A stretch of DNA of 64,000 nt from positions 1-64,000 of the forward strand of contig PLDF01000373.1 in assembly GCA_003135055.1 (NCBI GenBank), given 5' to 3'. Position numbers and translations under genes: made by a program. The notes under the pieces were generated by a model that was given only the letters and a program-made list of their open reading frames with translations, was not told where the DNA came from and did no database searches. Shown here piece after piece: positions 7,371 through 16,108 of this stretch. Position 1 is the stretch's first letter; each line of letters starts with the position of its first letter. The stretch is from Bryobacterales bacterium. Its GTDB lineage: Bacteria > Acidobacteriota > Terriglobia > Bryobacterales > Bryobacteraceae.

Positions 7371-8381
7371 GTGCGACCTCCACCGAAGCAATTCCTAAAC
7401 TCGCTAACGCAGGAACCACACCGCGACCGAACCAAGACGCTATTGCGCAGCCACCCCGAATTACGGCGGTTTATCGGTAAGAATCCATACACCGCCGTGA
7501 TGATCCTGGGATGTGTTTCGCTCCAGGTGGGTATCGGGTTTCTAGTGAGAGACTCGCCGTGGTGGGTGATCTTTTTGCTGGCGTTTACCGCCGGAGCCTG
7601 CGCGAGCCATGCTTTATGGACGCTGATCCATGAGTGCTCGCACAACCTGATTTTCTCGAAAACTTATCAGAACACCCTTGCCTCCATCGCGGCCAATTTG
7701 CCGCACCTTCTGCCGAGTGCGGTGTCCTTCCAGCGGTATCACCTGAAGCACCATGCCTTTCAGGGAGTCTACGACCTGGATGCCGATCTGCCCAGTTATT
7801 GGGAAGCCCGGCTGATCGGGAACTCGGCCATCGGGAAGGCTCTCTGGCTGCTGCTGTTCCCCATTTTTCAGGTCACGCGGCCGCCTCGCTTGAGGGAAAT
7901 CCGCATGTTCGACCGATGGATTGTGCTGAACTTTGCGGTTCAAATCGCTTTCGACCTGGCGGTTTACGTTTTTCTGGGGCCGAAGGCTTTTCTGTACCTC
8001 GCGGCATCGTTCTTCTTTTCGGTCGGCCTGCATCCGCTGGGCGCACGTTGGATACAGGAGCATTATCTGGTTGCGCCTCCGCAGGAAACTTACAGCTACT
8101 ACGGCCCCTTCAATAAACTTGCCTTCAATGTCGGGTACCACAATGAGCATCACGATCTTCCGTCGGTGCCGTGGAACCACCTTCCCGACATCCGAAGCGG
8201 CGCGCCGGAGTTATACGACTCGCTGGTGTACCACACCTCGTGGACGCGGCTATTGCTTAAGTTTGTCTTTGACCCGAGCATTTGCCTGTTCTCGCGCCAA
8301 TCCCGCAAGGAACGTGGCAGCGTGGCGTTGAACGCCGAGGTCAAACCCGATATCGAATTCCTGGAAGCGTCACGACTTTAA
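7371..8381 (+). CDS. Membrane fatty-acid desaturase, sphingolipid delta-4 desaturase (DES1)-like
   Basis: About 336 residues from GTG 7371; an upstream in-frame TTG at 7248 is rejected because it precedes the promoter. A di-iron integral membrane desaturase or hydroxylase. The three histidine boxes are visible: HECSH (87-91), HLKHH (124-128) and HNEHHD (257-262). The N-terminal region (EPHRDRTKTLLRSHPELRRF) and the third box followed by LPSVPWNHLP resemble the DES family that acts on dihydroceramide, rather than acyl-lipid delta-9 desaturases. Hydrophobic segments surround the boxes. The substrate is inferred, not shown; no sphingolipid biosynthesis gene is in the window. Confidence 0.82.
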   Translation: MRPPPKQFLNSLTQEPHRDRTKTLLRSHPELRRFIGKNPYTAVMILGCVSLQVGIGFLVRDSPWWVIFLLAFTAGACASHALWTLIHECSHNLIFSKTYQNTLASIAANLPHLLPSAVSFQRYHLKHHAFQGVYDLDADLPSYWEARLIGNSAIGKALWLLLFPIFQVTRPPRLREIRMFDRWIVLNFAVQIAFDLAVYVFLGPKAFLYLAASFFFSVGLHPLGARWIQEHYLVAPPQETYSYYGPFNKLAFNVGYHNEHHDLPSVPWNHLPDIRSGAPELYDSLVYHTSWTRLLLKFVFDPSICLFSRQSRKERGSVALNAEVKPDIEFLEASRL

Positions 8382-8413
8382 TCAAGTGACAGGCGATATA
8401 GGATATGTTGCCT

Positions 8414-8454
8414 AACCGATTGACTAACCGATTGACTAACCTGGTTGACTAACC
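8414..8454. repeat. Short tandem repeat, ~12-bp unit
   Basis: AACCGATTGACT occurs twice in tandem, followed by the variant AACCTGGTTGACT. It sits just 3' of the desaturase gene in a region without genes. Confidence 0.8.
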
Positions 8455-8530
8455 TTGCTTCCTAATCTGCGCGGCGGGTTATCACCCGAATGCCGCTTTC
8501 TTTGCCCTCGATCGGATGTTCGGCATTAAT

Positions 8531-8572
8531 TGTGGGGCAGGCAATCATGCCTGCAGCCGCCTTTCAGGCGGC
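8531..8572. repeat. Double palindrome (GTGGGGCAGGC family)
   Basis: Two adjacent hairpins: GCAGGC-AATCAT-GCCTGC and GCCGCC-TTTCA-GGCGGC, preceded by TGTGGGGCAG. A related hairpin with the same TTGTGGGGCAGGCG opening is at 9781-9806, on the other side of the DUF4338 gene. Confidence 0.8.
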
Positions 8573-8714
8573 TCTTCGAACATGCGCGGGTCCTCTCACT
8601 CGGGCTGGCGCCGACTGAACGCCAGTCAAAACCAGTCAAACATTTTTCTGGACATCCCGAAGGTTTCGTGTAAGATTGTGCATTGAAGACTCTGCGACAA
8701 GCAGGTAACGCATC

Positions 8715-9668
8715 ATGCCAGTGATCATCGGTGGCGGTTTATCGTTTTGCGGCCGGGAGTTGAAACCGGAGGAGCTCGATCTGATCCGGCAGATCACCCG
8801 CGACTTTGCCACGCTGAGCCTGACCGAGCTGTCGTTCACGGTTTGCGAGCTGCTGGAGTGGCGCCGGCCAAACGGCGGACTCAAGAGCCGGGAATGCTAC
8901 TTCTTCTTGCAGGCATTGCACGAACGCGGATGGCTGCCCTGGCTGACCATACAACCCAAGAAGCTGCGTCCGCGCTCGACAGAGTGGGACGAACAGAGCG
9001 ATGCACAGGCTCCGCTCACCGGCTCGATCGGCGATTATCTTCCGGTCCAACTGCAGTTGCTCGACAACGTCGACGACCGCCGCCTGTTCCGGCAGTATAT
9101 TCAGCGCTACCACTATCTGGGTTACAAAGTGCCCTACGGCGCGCAACTACGCTATTTCGTTCGCTCCCTGCAACCGCCCTGTCCGCTGCTGGCCTGCTTG
9201 CTGTTCACAAGCTCCGCCTGGAAGATGGCGCCGCGGGATGCGCACATCGGTTGGAGCCCCGCGACCCGGCAAGTCAATCTGCCGTTGATAGTCAACAATA
9301 GCCGCTTTCTGATTCTGCCTTGGGTCAAAGTGCCGAACCTGGCGAGCCATATCCTCTCGCTGGCGGCGCGGCAACTGCCCCGCGATTGGTTGGCCGCTTA
9401 TTGCGCCCGGCCGGTGCTGCTCGAAACGCTGGTGGATGGAACGCGGTATCACGGCGGCTGTTACCGCGCCGCCAACTGGACCGAGGTAGGTCTCACGCAA
9501 GGCCGTGGGCGCATGGATCGCAACAACACGGCGCAAGGCGAGCGCAAGCACATCTTCCTGTTTCCGCTCCACCGCCACTGGCGAGACCGCTTGTGCGATC
9601 CGTCCCATCCACCGCACGTGAGTGCCGTTGAGCCCGATGGAGACCTACGCTTAGAGACCAGGCCCTGA
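8715..9668 (+). CDS. DUF4338 protein (DruA family), orphan
   Basis: A 317-residue protein of the family whose founding defence member is DruA of the Druantia anti-phage systems. Diagnostic blocks are RYHYLGYKVPYGAQLRYFV, SSAWKMAPRDAHIGW, VNNSRFLILPWVKVPNLAS, PVLLETLVDGTRYHGGCYRA and GLTQGRGR. The N-terminal ~100 residues are the more variable helical part. No other Druantia gene (DruB-E, DruM, DruF-H) is nearby, so it is either an orphan or a mobile-element-associated relative. Palindromes of one family lie on both sides. The Shine-Dalgarno is weak (AGCAGG). Family assignment is confident; the activity is unknown. Confidence 0.85.
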   Translation: MPVIIGGGLSFCGRELKPEELDLIRQITRDFATLSLTELSFTVCELLEWRRPNGGLKSRECYFFLQALHERGWLPWLTIQPKKLRPRSTEWDEQSDAQAPLTGSIGDYLPVQLQLLDNVDDRRLFRQYIQRYHYLGYKVPYGAQLRYFVRSLQPPCPLLACLLFTSSAWKMAPRDAHIGWSPATRQVNLPLIVNNSRFLILPWVKVPNLASHILSLAARQLPRDWLAAYCARPVLLETLVDGTRYHGGCYRAANWTEVGLTQGRGRMDRNNTAQGERKHIFLFPLHRHWRDRLCDPSHPPHVSAVEPDGDLRLETRP

Positions 9669-9780
9669 GATTCGGCGCTGCCGCAAAACCGCTCGCTCAG
9701 GAGCTGCGAAAGAATCGCTGAGATCGCCGGGTTGACAGACGAAAGGGTCTGTCCCACGGTGGCGCGCATAGGTTGCGTTT

Positions 9781-9873
9781 TTGTGGGGCAGGCGCTTTCG
9801 CCTGCCAATCGATTGTTTCACAACTCGCTCACGGGCCCGGCTCCGAATCGGAGCCACCACCGTGAGGGAGTGT
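9781..9873. repeat. Two palindromic repeats downstream of the DUF4338 gene
   Basis: 9787-9806 is a perfect hairpin GGCAGGCG-CTTT-CGCCTGCC of the GTGGGGCAGGC family. 9837-9873 is an inverted copy of the CTCCCTCACGGTCGTG family with the core palindrome GGCTCCGAATCGGAGCC. The 9669-9928 gap contains no gene. Confidence 0.8.
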
Positions 9874-9928
9874 CTCCAGAGAGCGCAAAACCACCCGTCG
9901 AGCGCTAGCCTGCTCCAAGACTGGCGCC

Positions 9929-10186
9929 TCAGCGGGACTCAATAGCCGCTGTGTCAGCGAGTTCCGACGATGCTTTGCCTGCACGCCATGACCTGCTCGA
10001 ATAGGCGGCCATCCCAGCCACAACCAGGTTAGCCACTACCACCGGAAAAGCGTGGATGATCAGTCCATAGATCACCCAAAGCAGCGCTGCGGCCGCCTGC
10101 ACACGGCGCAGCGCGAGCGGCTGTTTGAACAGGTATGAACTCGCAAACACGGCTGTCGCAATCCAACCGATCCAATCGAGCCTCAT
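9929..10186 (-). CDS. Small three-helix membrane protein, YgjV/SemiSWEET-like
   Basis: 85 residues with three likely membrane helices (about 5-20, 28-45, 48-64) and a polar tail. The pattern [16 protein letters not shown], then [19 protein letters not shown] resembles one repeat of the YgjV family; SemiSWEET-type transporters have a similar size but their signature motif is not clear here. Its ATG overlaps the stop of the HAD phosphatase gene (ATGA), so it is translationally coupled to it and the two products probably act together. Transport is an inference. Confidence 0.6.
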   Translation of the reverse strand: MRLDWIGWIATAVFASSYLFKQPLALRRVQAAAALLWVIYGLIIHAFPVVVANLVVAGMAAYSSRSWRAGKASSELADTAAIESR

Positions 10187-11022
10187 TGAATCTCCACTTC
10201 CGCCGCGCCGGACGAAGCGTGGGCGGCATTCGAAATTCGGAGAGAATCGGTGCGCACCTTATCCCACTCCTGCAGCAACAATCCCTGCGATTCGAAAAGC
10301 GCGCGAATCCGCGTGGAGTTCCAACCCACAATCTCTTCCAGAATCGGGATCAGCACGCTCGAAGCGTCTTCGCTCAGAATGGTGCGCCGCGCGATCTGCG
10401 TGATGTACTTGTTTTCCGATACGGCGATGGTCAGGCCGTCCAGCCGGTTCACGTGCAGCATCACGTGGACGTCGGAGCTGCCGTCGCCCACATATACGAT
10501 GCGGTCGTGGCCGATCGGCAGCCGCGAGCGCAGCTCCTCGAGAACCACCACCTTGCCGTAACCCGCCGGAACGCGGACGATCGATTCGATCTCGCCGCTC
10601 AATTCGTCGTAGCGGAAACGCGTGCCGAAGATGTGATCGGCGGGAACAATGCCTTCCAGCGCCGATTGAATCACTTCTTCGGGCGCGGCCGAAACCACGT
10701 AGAACGAGAAGCGATGCCCATCCAGATCTTCCAGCATACGCGACAACAGATGGATATTCTCTTTGAGGCGGATGCGCTTGCCGGCCTCAATCAAGTCATG
10801 CTTCCGGACGCGCCGGAACTCCGGATCGTGCAACAACAGGTAGGCCAATTCCCCTCCCTGCTGCACGATATGGATGTGCGACAATCCGCCGATTTTTTCC
10901 TGAAAATTCGTGATGCCGAGCATCTCGCTCAGCACTAAACCCGAATCGTTGAAACTTAATGTCTGGTCGAAATCGCTGACGAACAAGAACTGCTTAAAAG
11001 CCGGAACTCTATCTTGTGACAC
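10183..11022 (-). CDS. HAD-superfamily phosphatase (phosphoserine-phosphatase-like)
   Basis: 279 residues from GTG 11022, which has an AAGGAG Shine-Dalgarno at good spacing; the frame is open further upstream but without protein-like sequence. Motif I is DFDQT (Asp17, Asp19), motif II includes [11 protein letters not shown], and motif IV is GDGSSD. The cap is helical, as in HAD type IB enzymes. It is a soluble Mg-dependent phosphatase; the substrate is unknown. The gene is followed by the overlapping small membrane protein gene and separated from the GMC oxidoreductase gene upstream by a strong hairpin, so it is probably a distinct unit. Confidence 0.82.
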   Translation of the reverse strand: MSQDRVPAFKQFLFVSDFDQTLSFNDSGLVLSEMLGITNFQEKIGGLSHIHIVQQGGELAYLLLHDPEFRRVRKHDLIEAGKRIRLKENIHLLSRMLEDLDGHRFSFYVVSAAPEEVIQSALEGIVPADHIFGTRFRYDELSGEIESIVRVPAGYGKVVVLEELRSRLPIGHDRIVYVGDGSSDVHVMLHVNRLDGLTIAVSENKYITQIARRTILSEDASSVLIPILEEIVGWNSTRIRALFESQGLLLQEWDKVRTDSLRISNAAHASSGAAEVEIQ

Positions 11023-11162
11023 ACTCTGCTCCTTTTTGTTTGGTTGAGAAACCGGCGGACTCGGCCGAAGTGAAAGAGGTAGTTGCTTATTGGATGCGCC
11101 TCGGCGTTCGGGGGTTGCTTCTAATCCATAAACCTTTTGGATACTGGGGTTTGTGGTAAAGC

Positions 11163-11194
11163 GAGGCGCGTTCACACGAGTGTGGACGCGCCTC
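11163..11194 (-). terminator. Strong hairpin after the GMC oxidoreductase gene
   Basis: A 15-bp stem with one mismatch and a 2-nt loop (GAGGCGCGTTCACAC-GA-GTGTGGACGCGCCTC) starts 6 bp after the stop codon of the large GMC gene. Only a short T run follows, so termination strength is uncertain. It also resembles the GCGTTCACACGA palindrome at 4350-4372. Confidence 0.6.
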
Positions 11195-11200
11195 GACGCG

Positions 11201-14200
11201 CTAACTGCCGGTTGGCCCGAGCGGGTCGAACTCGCGCTGCACGAACTGCGCCGTGAAGGCGATAAAGCGCAGGCGCGCCTGGAGTTGAATCGCCGAATCG
11301 GCGGTTCCGGTGATCTGGAAAGACCCCAGGAACCCGGCCAGATTCTCCACCGCGGCGAAGTCTTCAAACGTCTTGAACTTCAGCAGGGCCGTGCCCGTTT
11401 CCTTGGCGCTGCCATCGGGTTGCTGCTCGAAGACGTGGCAATAAAGCGTGGTGTAGTCCAGCAGCAGATCGCCTACGTCCTTCTCCATGTATTTCACTCC
11501 TTCGAGAGTGAAACGTCGCCCGCCGGCGGCGAGGAATTCGAGGTGGTAGTTCATCTCCGCTTCGCCCGTGGCCAGGTTCACTCGCAGGTAATGGAACCGG
11601 CTGCTTGCGGAATCCATCGGAAAAATGGCCGAAGACTGACCTTCGAATTGCCCGAACGAGATGGTTCCGCTTAGCTGCGCCTCATGCTCATAGCCATCCA
11701 CGAACTCGTTGACGTCGCGGATGGTCATCTTAGCTTCGAAGCTGCAAGTCACCGCGCCCGGCGGGTCGCCGCTGGCCGGAATTCGCTGGGCGATGGTCAG
11801 ATCGCCATCGCGCCCAGGCGCTGGAGTGCCTTCTCCGGGGAAATACCAGCCGACCATCTGCTCATCGAAAGTCATGCCGACGCCATCCGGTAACTGGGTA
11901 TCGAGGAACGGACGCAAGAGCGTGTTAGTGGGCAGTTGCTTCCCGGCCACGCGCGTCAGCATATAGTAGAACCCGAATTGCCCGCCGGCTTCGGTGTGGA
12001 ACAGACCGAGCGTCGAGTTAGCGACTAACTCCGCGGTAGCGCCCGGCAGCGTAGTTACGTACTTGCCGACCATAAAATCGGCTGTCACTTTGCGAATCTC
12101 GTCATGAAACGGCGTGAAGTCGTTCAACTGGAAATGATCTGTCAGAAAACTCGGAACAATCAGCCCCTCGATGAGTCCCATAAGCTGATAACGGGCCTCG
12201 AACCGCCCATCCGGCAGGTTACTGAATTGCAGATAGGCGATCCCGCCTGCGTGATTCGCATTGGAGATGACATCCATACGCCATACGCCATTCACATCGG
12301 CGGCGTCCGGCACGGCGGCCGCCGCGTACAGCGCGGCATGGTCGTCCACCGTCATCTGGTCAAAGCTATAGAGACGGGACATGGGGAAGGTAAGCACCCG
12401 CGCGCCGTTCGGATACTTGCCCAGGTACACACGGCCGATCAAGAGGTCTTCATTGACGATCTTGAAGACATCGTAAAAGCCCTGCCATGGCGCATCGAGA
12501 TAGCGAAGAAGAACGTAACTGCCCGGCTCAAGAGTACCGTCGGCTTGTCCCGCCTGGACGGTGACTTCCTCCAGGCTGTTGCGCGCCTGAATGTGGTTAT
12601 CGGTATCACTGGTGACGCCCGTATACTGACCATTCGCCTGCTTGTGAAATTCCTTCTTGAACCCCGTGAAGATGGCCGAAGACATGGCGTTCAGCACGTT
12701 TCCCTGCGGGAAGAAGCCCTTCCAATAATCGTCGTTGTGAATGGTTTGCTTCGCAATGTCGATCACCGGGTCGCCACCCTGGTTGACCAGCGTGTCGATG
12801 CCCATCGTCGGACAGCGGCGGAATAGAGCTTCCAGCTGGCCCTCGTTATATTCCGAAGCGTCGAGCGCGCTGATGCCCGCCATGCCGACCGGTTTCGGCG
12901 GATCGGGATAGGCGGCGCCCTGAAGCTGCTGGATCTTGCGCTCCACAAAGCGCTCGGTGAGCGCCGAGATGGTCAGAAAAGGATTGACGCCGAGCGCGCT
13001 CGGAATAATGGACCCGTCGGTGACGTAGAGGCCCTGATGCACGCTGCCGTCGCCGGCGAACACGCGCCCGAACACGTCCACCGCGCCCTCCAGGTTATCG
13101 TCGCCCATCGGGCATCCGCCCAAAGGATGCGCTGTAATCAAATGCCGCAGCTTCAAAAAGCTCCAGGTGGGATTCGAAATGAAGCTGGCGCTCAGCGCGT
13201 GCGCGGTGCGGCGCAGCTCCTCGTTCATGCGCGTAAAGATCTGCTGCTGGCCGGCCTGGTCCCAGGAGATCTGGATGCGGCCATCGGGCTCAAAGAAAGG
13301 CTTATCGAACAGGATGAGGCCGCGCGCATTGTCCTGGCCCATCACCAGGTAAAGCATGGTGTGATTCAAGGCCCCGTTCGGATCGTGCTGGCGATCGGCG
13401 GGATCGAGATCGCGAAGCAGGCGCGCGCGCTGATCGGCCTCGTTTCCGGTCACCGTGTCCTGGCCCTGAATCGCGGCGAAGACCGCCTTGGCGGCGTCAA
13501 CCGAGGCGCTGGGGAACGAGAAGTCTTCGATTGCGATGCGCTTCGATTCGGGCAGCGTGCCGTTATAGCGAACCAGCCCGACGATGTTCGGCCCCGGCGA
13601 TGGCGAATCCCCCGCCGCCGGCTTTTGCGCGAAGTTATAGCCCAGCACGTCGGTTTCATATCCGCCGTTGTAGGCTAAGCCGAAGAAATCGCCGTTGCCG
13701 CTGAACTTGGTTCCCAGAGCGGGCGCCACGGATAGACCGTGCGTCTCCGAGCGAAGCAGAATCTCGGGCGTATTCAGGGCGCCGGCTGAGAGCACCACCT
13801 CGCCGGCGTTCAGAGTGAAGTTCTCACTGCCGCCGCCCGTCTTGACATAACTCCCGTGAATGATCCAACCGCCCGAGGCGCCTTTCTCCAGCCAGTCTAC
13901 CCTGGCCTGCGTGAGAATGGTGGCTCCGGCCTGCTGCGCCATCGGCAGGTAATTCATGTAGAGGGTATTCTTCGCGCCCACGTTGCAGCCGGTGACGCAG
14001 TTGCCGCAGTTGACGCACGGCTTTTGCTGCACGCCATGCGGATTAAGACCGTCGATGGTGAAATTGACCACGATGTCGAGCGGTTGAACCGTGGTTCCGA
14101 TTTCCACCGCCCGGCGATTGAGCGCCTTCACCTTGGCGAGATTGAGCGCATCCGGATGCGGATTGGCAGCCAACACCGCCTTTGCACGCTGGTAGTAAGG

Positions 14201-14581
14201 CAGCAGCGCATTGTACTCGATGGCGGAAGGCCAGCTAAACTGCTGGAACACGTCTTCGTCCGGGACGATGGCGACGTTGGCGTTGATCAGCGAGGTGCCG
14301 CCCAGGCCGGAGGCTTTGATCACGGAGATATCCGGATAATTGAGCAGCTCATAGAGCCCCAGCGGATTCAGGTCGCTGCGAAGCGTCGCCACAACATCCA
14401 GCGGCGCTTCCGGATAGTCGCCCGGCTGCCGCTCTTTGCCTCGCTCCAGAATGCAGATCGAGGGCTTCGGATTCAGATCGGCCGCAGCCAGCCGGGCCGC
14501 GGTGATGGCGCCTCCGTAACCCGATCCGATCACCACGATGTCGTACGCGTTCTTGCGCTGTTCCCAAGGTGTCGATAACAT
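11201..14581 (-). CDS. Large GMC-type FAD oxidoreductase fused to a C-terminal module
   Basis: 1126 residues from ATG 14581 (Shine-Dalgarno AGGAGGG). The FAD dinucleotide motif GSGYGG is at 19-24. A cysteine cluster C189-x2-C192-x2-C195-x3-C199 ([11 protein letters not shown]) suggests an iron-sulfur site, as in some GMC dehydrogenases. The GMC C-terminal motif is seen as HPLGGCPMG and [11 protein letters not shown] at about 480-550. The remaining ~570 residues form an added beta-rich region ending in blocks such as [21 protein letters not shown] and FTLEGVKYM, similar to C-terminal parts of cholesterol-oxidase-like fusions. No signal peptide. The likely role is oxidation of a bulky hydrophobic alcohol; the substrate is unknown. 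Confidence 0.82.
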   Translation of the reverse strand: MLSTPWEQRKNAYDIVVIGSGYGGAITAARLAAADLNPKPSICILERGKERQPGDYPEAPLDVVATLRSDLNPLGLYELLNYPDISVIKASGLGGTSLINANVAIVPDEDVFQQFSWPSAIEYNALLPYYQRAKAVLAANPHPDALNLAKVKALNRRAVEIGTTVQPLDIVVNFTIDGLNPHGVQQKPCVNCGNCVTGCNVGAKNTLYMNYLPMAQQAGATILTQARVDWLEKGASGGWIIHGSYVKTGGGSENFTLNAGEVVLSAGALNTPEILLRSETHGLSVAPALGTKFSGNGDFFGLAYNGGYETDVLGYNFAQKPAAGDSPSPGPNIVGLVRYNGTLPESKRIAIEDFSFPSASVDAAKAVFAAIQGQDTVTGNEADQRARLLRDLDPADRQHDPNGALNHTMLYLVMGQDNARGLILFDKPFFEPDGRIQISWDQAGQQQIFTRMNEELRRTAHALSASFISNPTWSFLKLRHLITAHPLGGCPMGDDNLEGAVDVFGRVFAGDGSVHQGLYVTDGSIIPSALGVNPFLTISALTERFVERKIQQLQGAAYPDPPKPVGMAGISALDASEYNEGQLEALFRRCPTMGIDTLVNQGGDPVIDIAKQTIHNDDYWKGFFPQGNVLNAMSSAIFTGFKKEFHKQANGQYTGVTSDTDNHIQARNSLEEVTVQAGQADGTLEPGSYVLLRYLDAPWQGFYDVFKIVNEDLLIGRVYLGKYPNGARVLTFPMSRLYSFDQMTVDDHAALYAAAAVPDAADVNGVWRMDVISNANHAGGIAYLQFSNLPDGRFEARYQLMGLIEGLIVPSFLTDHFQLNDFTPFHDEIRKVTADFMVGKYVTTLPGATAELVANSTLGLFHTEAGGQFGFYYMLTRVAGKQLPTNTLLRPFLDTQLPDGVGMTFDEQMVGWYFPGEGTPAPGRDGDLTIAQRIPASGDPPGAVTCSFEAKMTIRDVNEFVDGYEHEAQLSGTISFGQFEGQSSAIFPMDSASSRFHYLRVNLATGEAEMNYHLEFLAAGGRRFTLEGVKYMEKDVGDLLLDYTTLYCHVFEQQPDGSAKETGTALLKFKTFEDFAAVENLAGFLGSFQITGTADSAIQLQARLRFIAFTAQFVQREFDPLGPTGS

Positions 14582-14594
14582 ACAACCCTCCTCT

Positions 14595-15951
14595 TCAGCT
14601 TGCGAGCATTTCCCGGAAATAATCGTTGAGAAGCCGGCCATCCGGATCGTAGGTCTGGCGCGCGGCGGCGAAGGTTTTCAACCGGTCGCCCAACGCCTTT
14701 TGCGCCTGAGCGGGCGTGATGCCGTTGGTCTGATTGAACAGCGGAATGCCACCCTGGTCGCTTGAAAACTGGTTGTAGGCCGTCAGGAACTGGTCCCATC
14801 CCGGATTCGCGGTGGACACCGGGTCGATGGTCATCACGTCGCCGTCGTAGGAATAGGAAAGCAGCGAGTTCTGATCTTTCGCGACGCGGTAGCCGACGAA
14901 AAGCATGTTGACGCGGTAGCCGTTCTGCTTGTAATACTGCTGGCAAAACTGAAAGCAGGCCCGCAGCACCGTTGGATAGGTCTCCTCGGGAAACGCCCAA
15001 AGGCTGAATGTGTAGCGGCTCGCGCCGGCGGTCAGGGGGTAACGAATGATCTGGTCTGTGGCCACGGTGTTGCCGCTCTGAATGAGATTCTCCAGCTTCC
15101 AGCGCCACAACTTATTGAATGCGTCGATTGACCTGATAGCGGACTGTCTTGTCGGGAATATCGTTCTCGGCGTTGGCGCAAACCAGCGGCCCGGCGCCGG
15201 CCCACAGATAGTTGCGCAGCGGCCAAATGAAGCGATTCGGATCGCCGGACGCGGTAGGATCATACTTCCGGAATTCGACCGTGATCAGGTTGTCGAAAGG
15301 GAAGACGTAATACATCAGCGATTCGCCGCCGGCTTTCAGAGCGGGCAACTGCTGGACGAAATCGTCAAGATTGAAAGTCTGGTGGCGCACTGCCATGGGC
15401 AGGATGGGGCGGACGCGGAAGGTGGCTTCGCAGACGATTCCGAAAGTTCCATAACTGGACCGGACCTGCTGCATCAGGTCGGGCTGATCGTCGGTGACCT
15501 CGAGGAAATCGCCGGAAGGCAGCGCCATTTTGATCCGCGTGACGTACGAGCCAACCTGGCCGAACTCGCCGGGCATTGAAGCGTCTTTGGTCCCCGCGCA
15601 GGCCGCGCTGCCTACCGAGAGACTGCCGATTTCGGTGTTGACATAGAACTGCAGATTCTGCTTTTCGAGCTCCTTGGCCACGTCGATGTAGAGCGCTCCC
15701 GCCTCCGCCGTCACCGTGCCGTTCGAGATGTCGAGAATCTTGTTCATGCCGGACATCTTGAGGATGGTGCCGCCGTTGACTACGGCGCAGGGCGCGGTGG
15801 AATGGTTGGAGCCAACCGCCCGCACCGGAGACGGATAGCTAGCGAGGTTCTTCAAGACGTTGACCACGTCGTCGGCGGAAGCCGCCTCAGCCACGGCCTG
15901 CGCGTGGGAAACCAGGTCCCCAAACCAATTGGTGACGATAATATCGCTCAT
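14595..15951 (-). pseudogene. VAO/PCMH-family FAD oxidase, interrupted by a frameshift
   Basis: The start ATG 15951 has an AAGGAGGA Shine-Dalgarno. The first frame gives a PCMH FAD-binding domain: RAVGSNHS, whose His is the usual covalent FAD attachment site, then LYIDVAKEL and GSLSVGSAACAGTKD. That frame stops at 15112; the second frame, open to 14595, continues the same protein (AFNKLWRWKLENL to YDPDGRLLNDYFREML, the typical C-terminus). The shift lies about 15115-15150. Together they make ~450 residues, a normal size for L-gulonolactone/alditol-oxidase-like enzymes. It is followed 13 bp later by the GMC gene. Either one base is wrong or the gene is inactive. Confidence 0.78.
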
Positions 15952-16108
15952 CGAAAAGTGTCCTCCTTGCACTTCCGGATCGCTGCGAGCCTGGGTCGCG
16001 GCGAGTGACATCGACCAGCCCGGCCCAGGCGCTTTCCCTATGCCCCGGCGCCTTCCCTGCCAACCGGCCTCACGCGCCTTCCCTATAGTGATCTTCCGGC
16101 GCGTTTCG
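15952..16108. other. Gap inside the flavin-oxidase cluster with a short repeat
   Basis: 157 bp between the 724-residue gene and the FAD oxidase gene. It holds three near-copies of GCGCCTTCCCTA (about 16027-16088) interleaved with GGCGC motifs, and the ribosome-binding site of the oxidase. No promoter was recognised. Confidence 0.5.

Noticed and set aside
8715..9668. Complete Druantia defence system
   Set aside because: Only the DruA-family gene is present; neighbours are a desaturase and a membrane protein, not DruB-E or a helicase.
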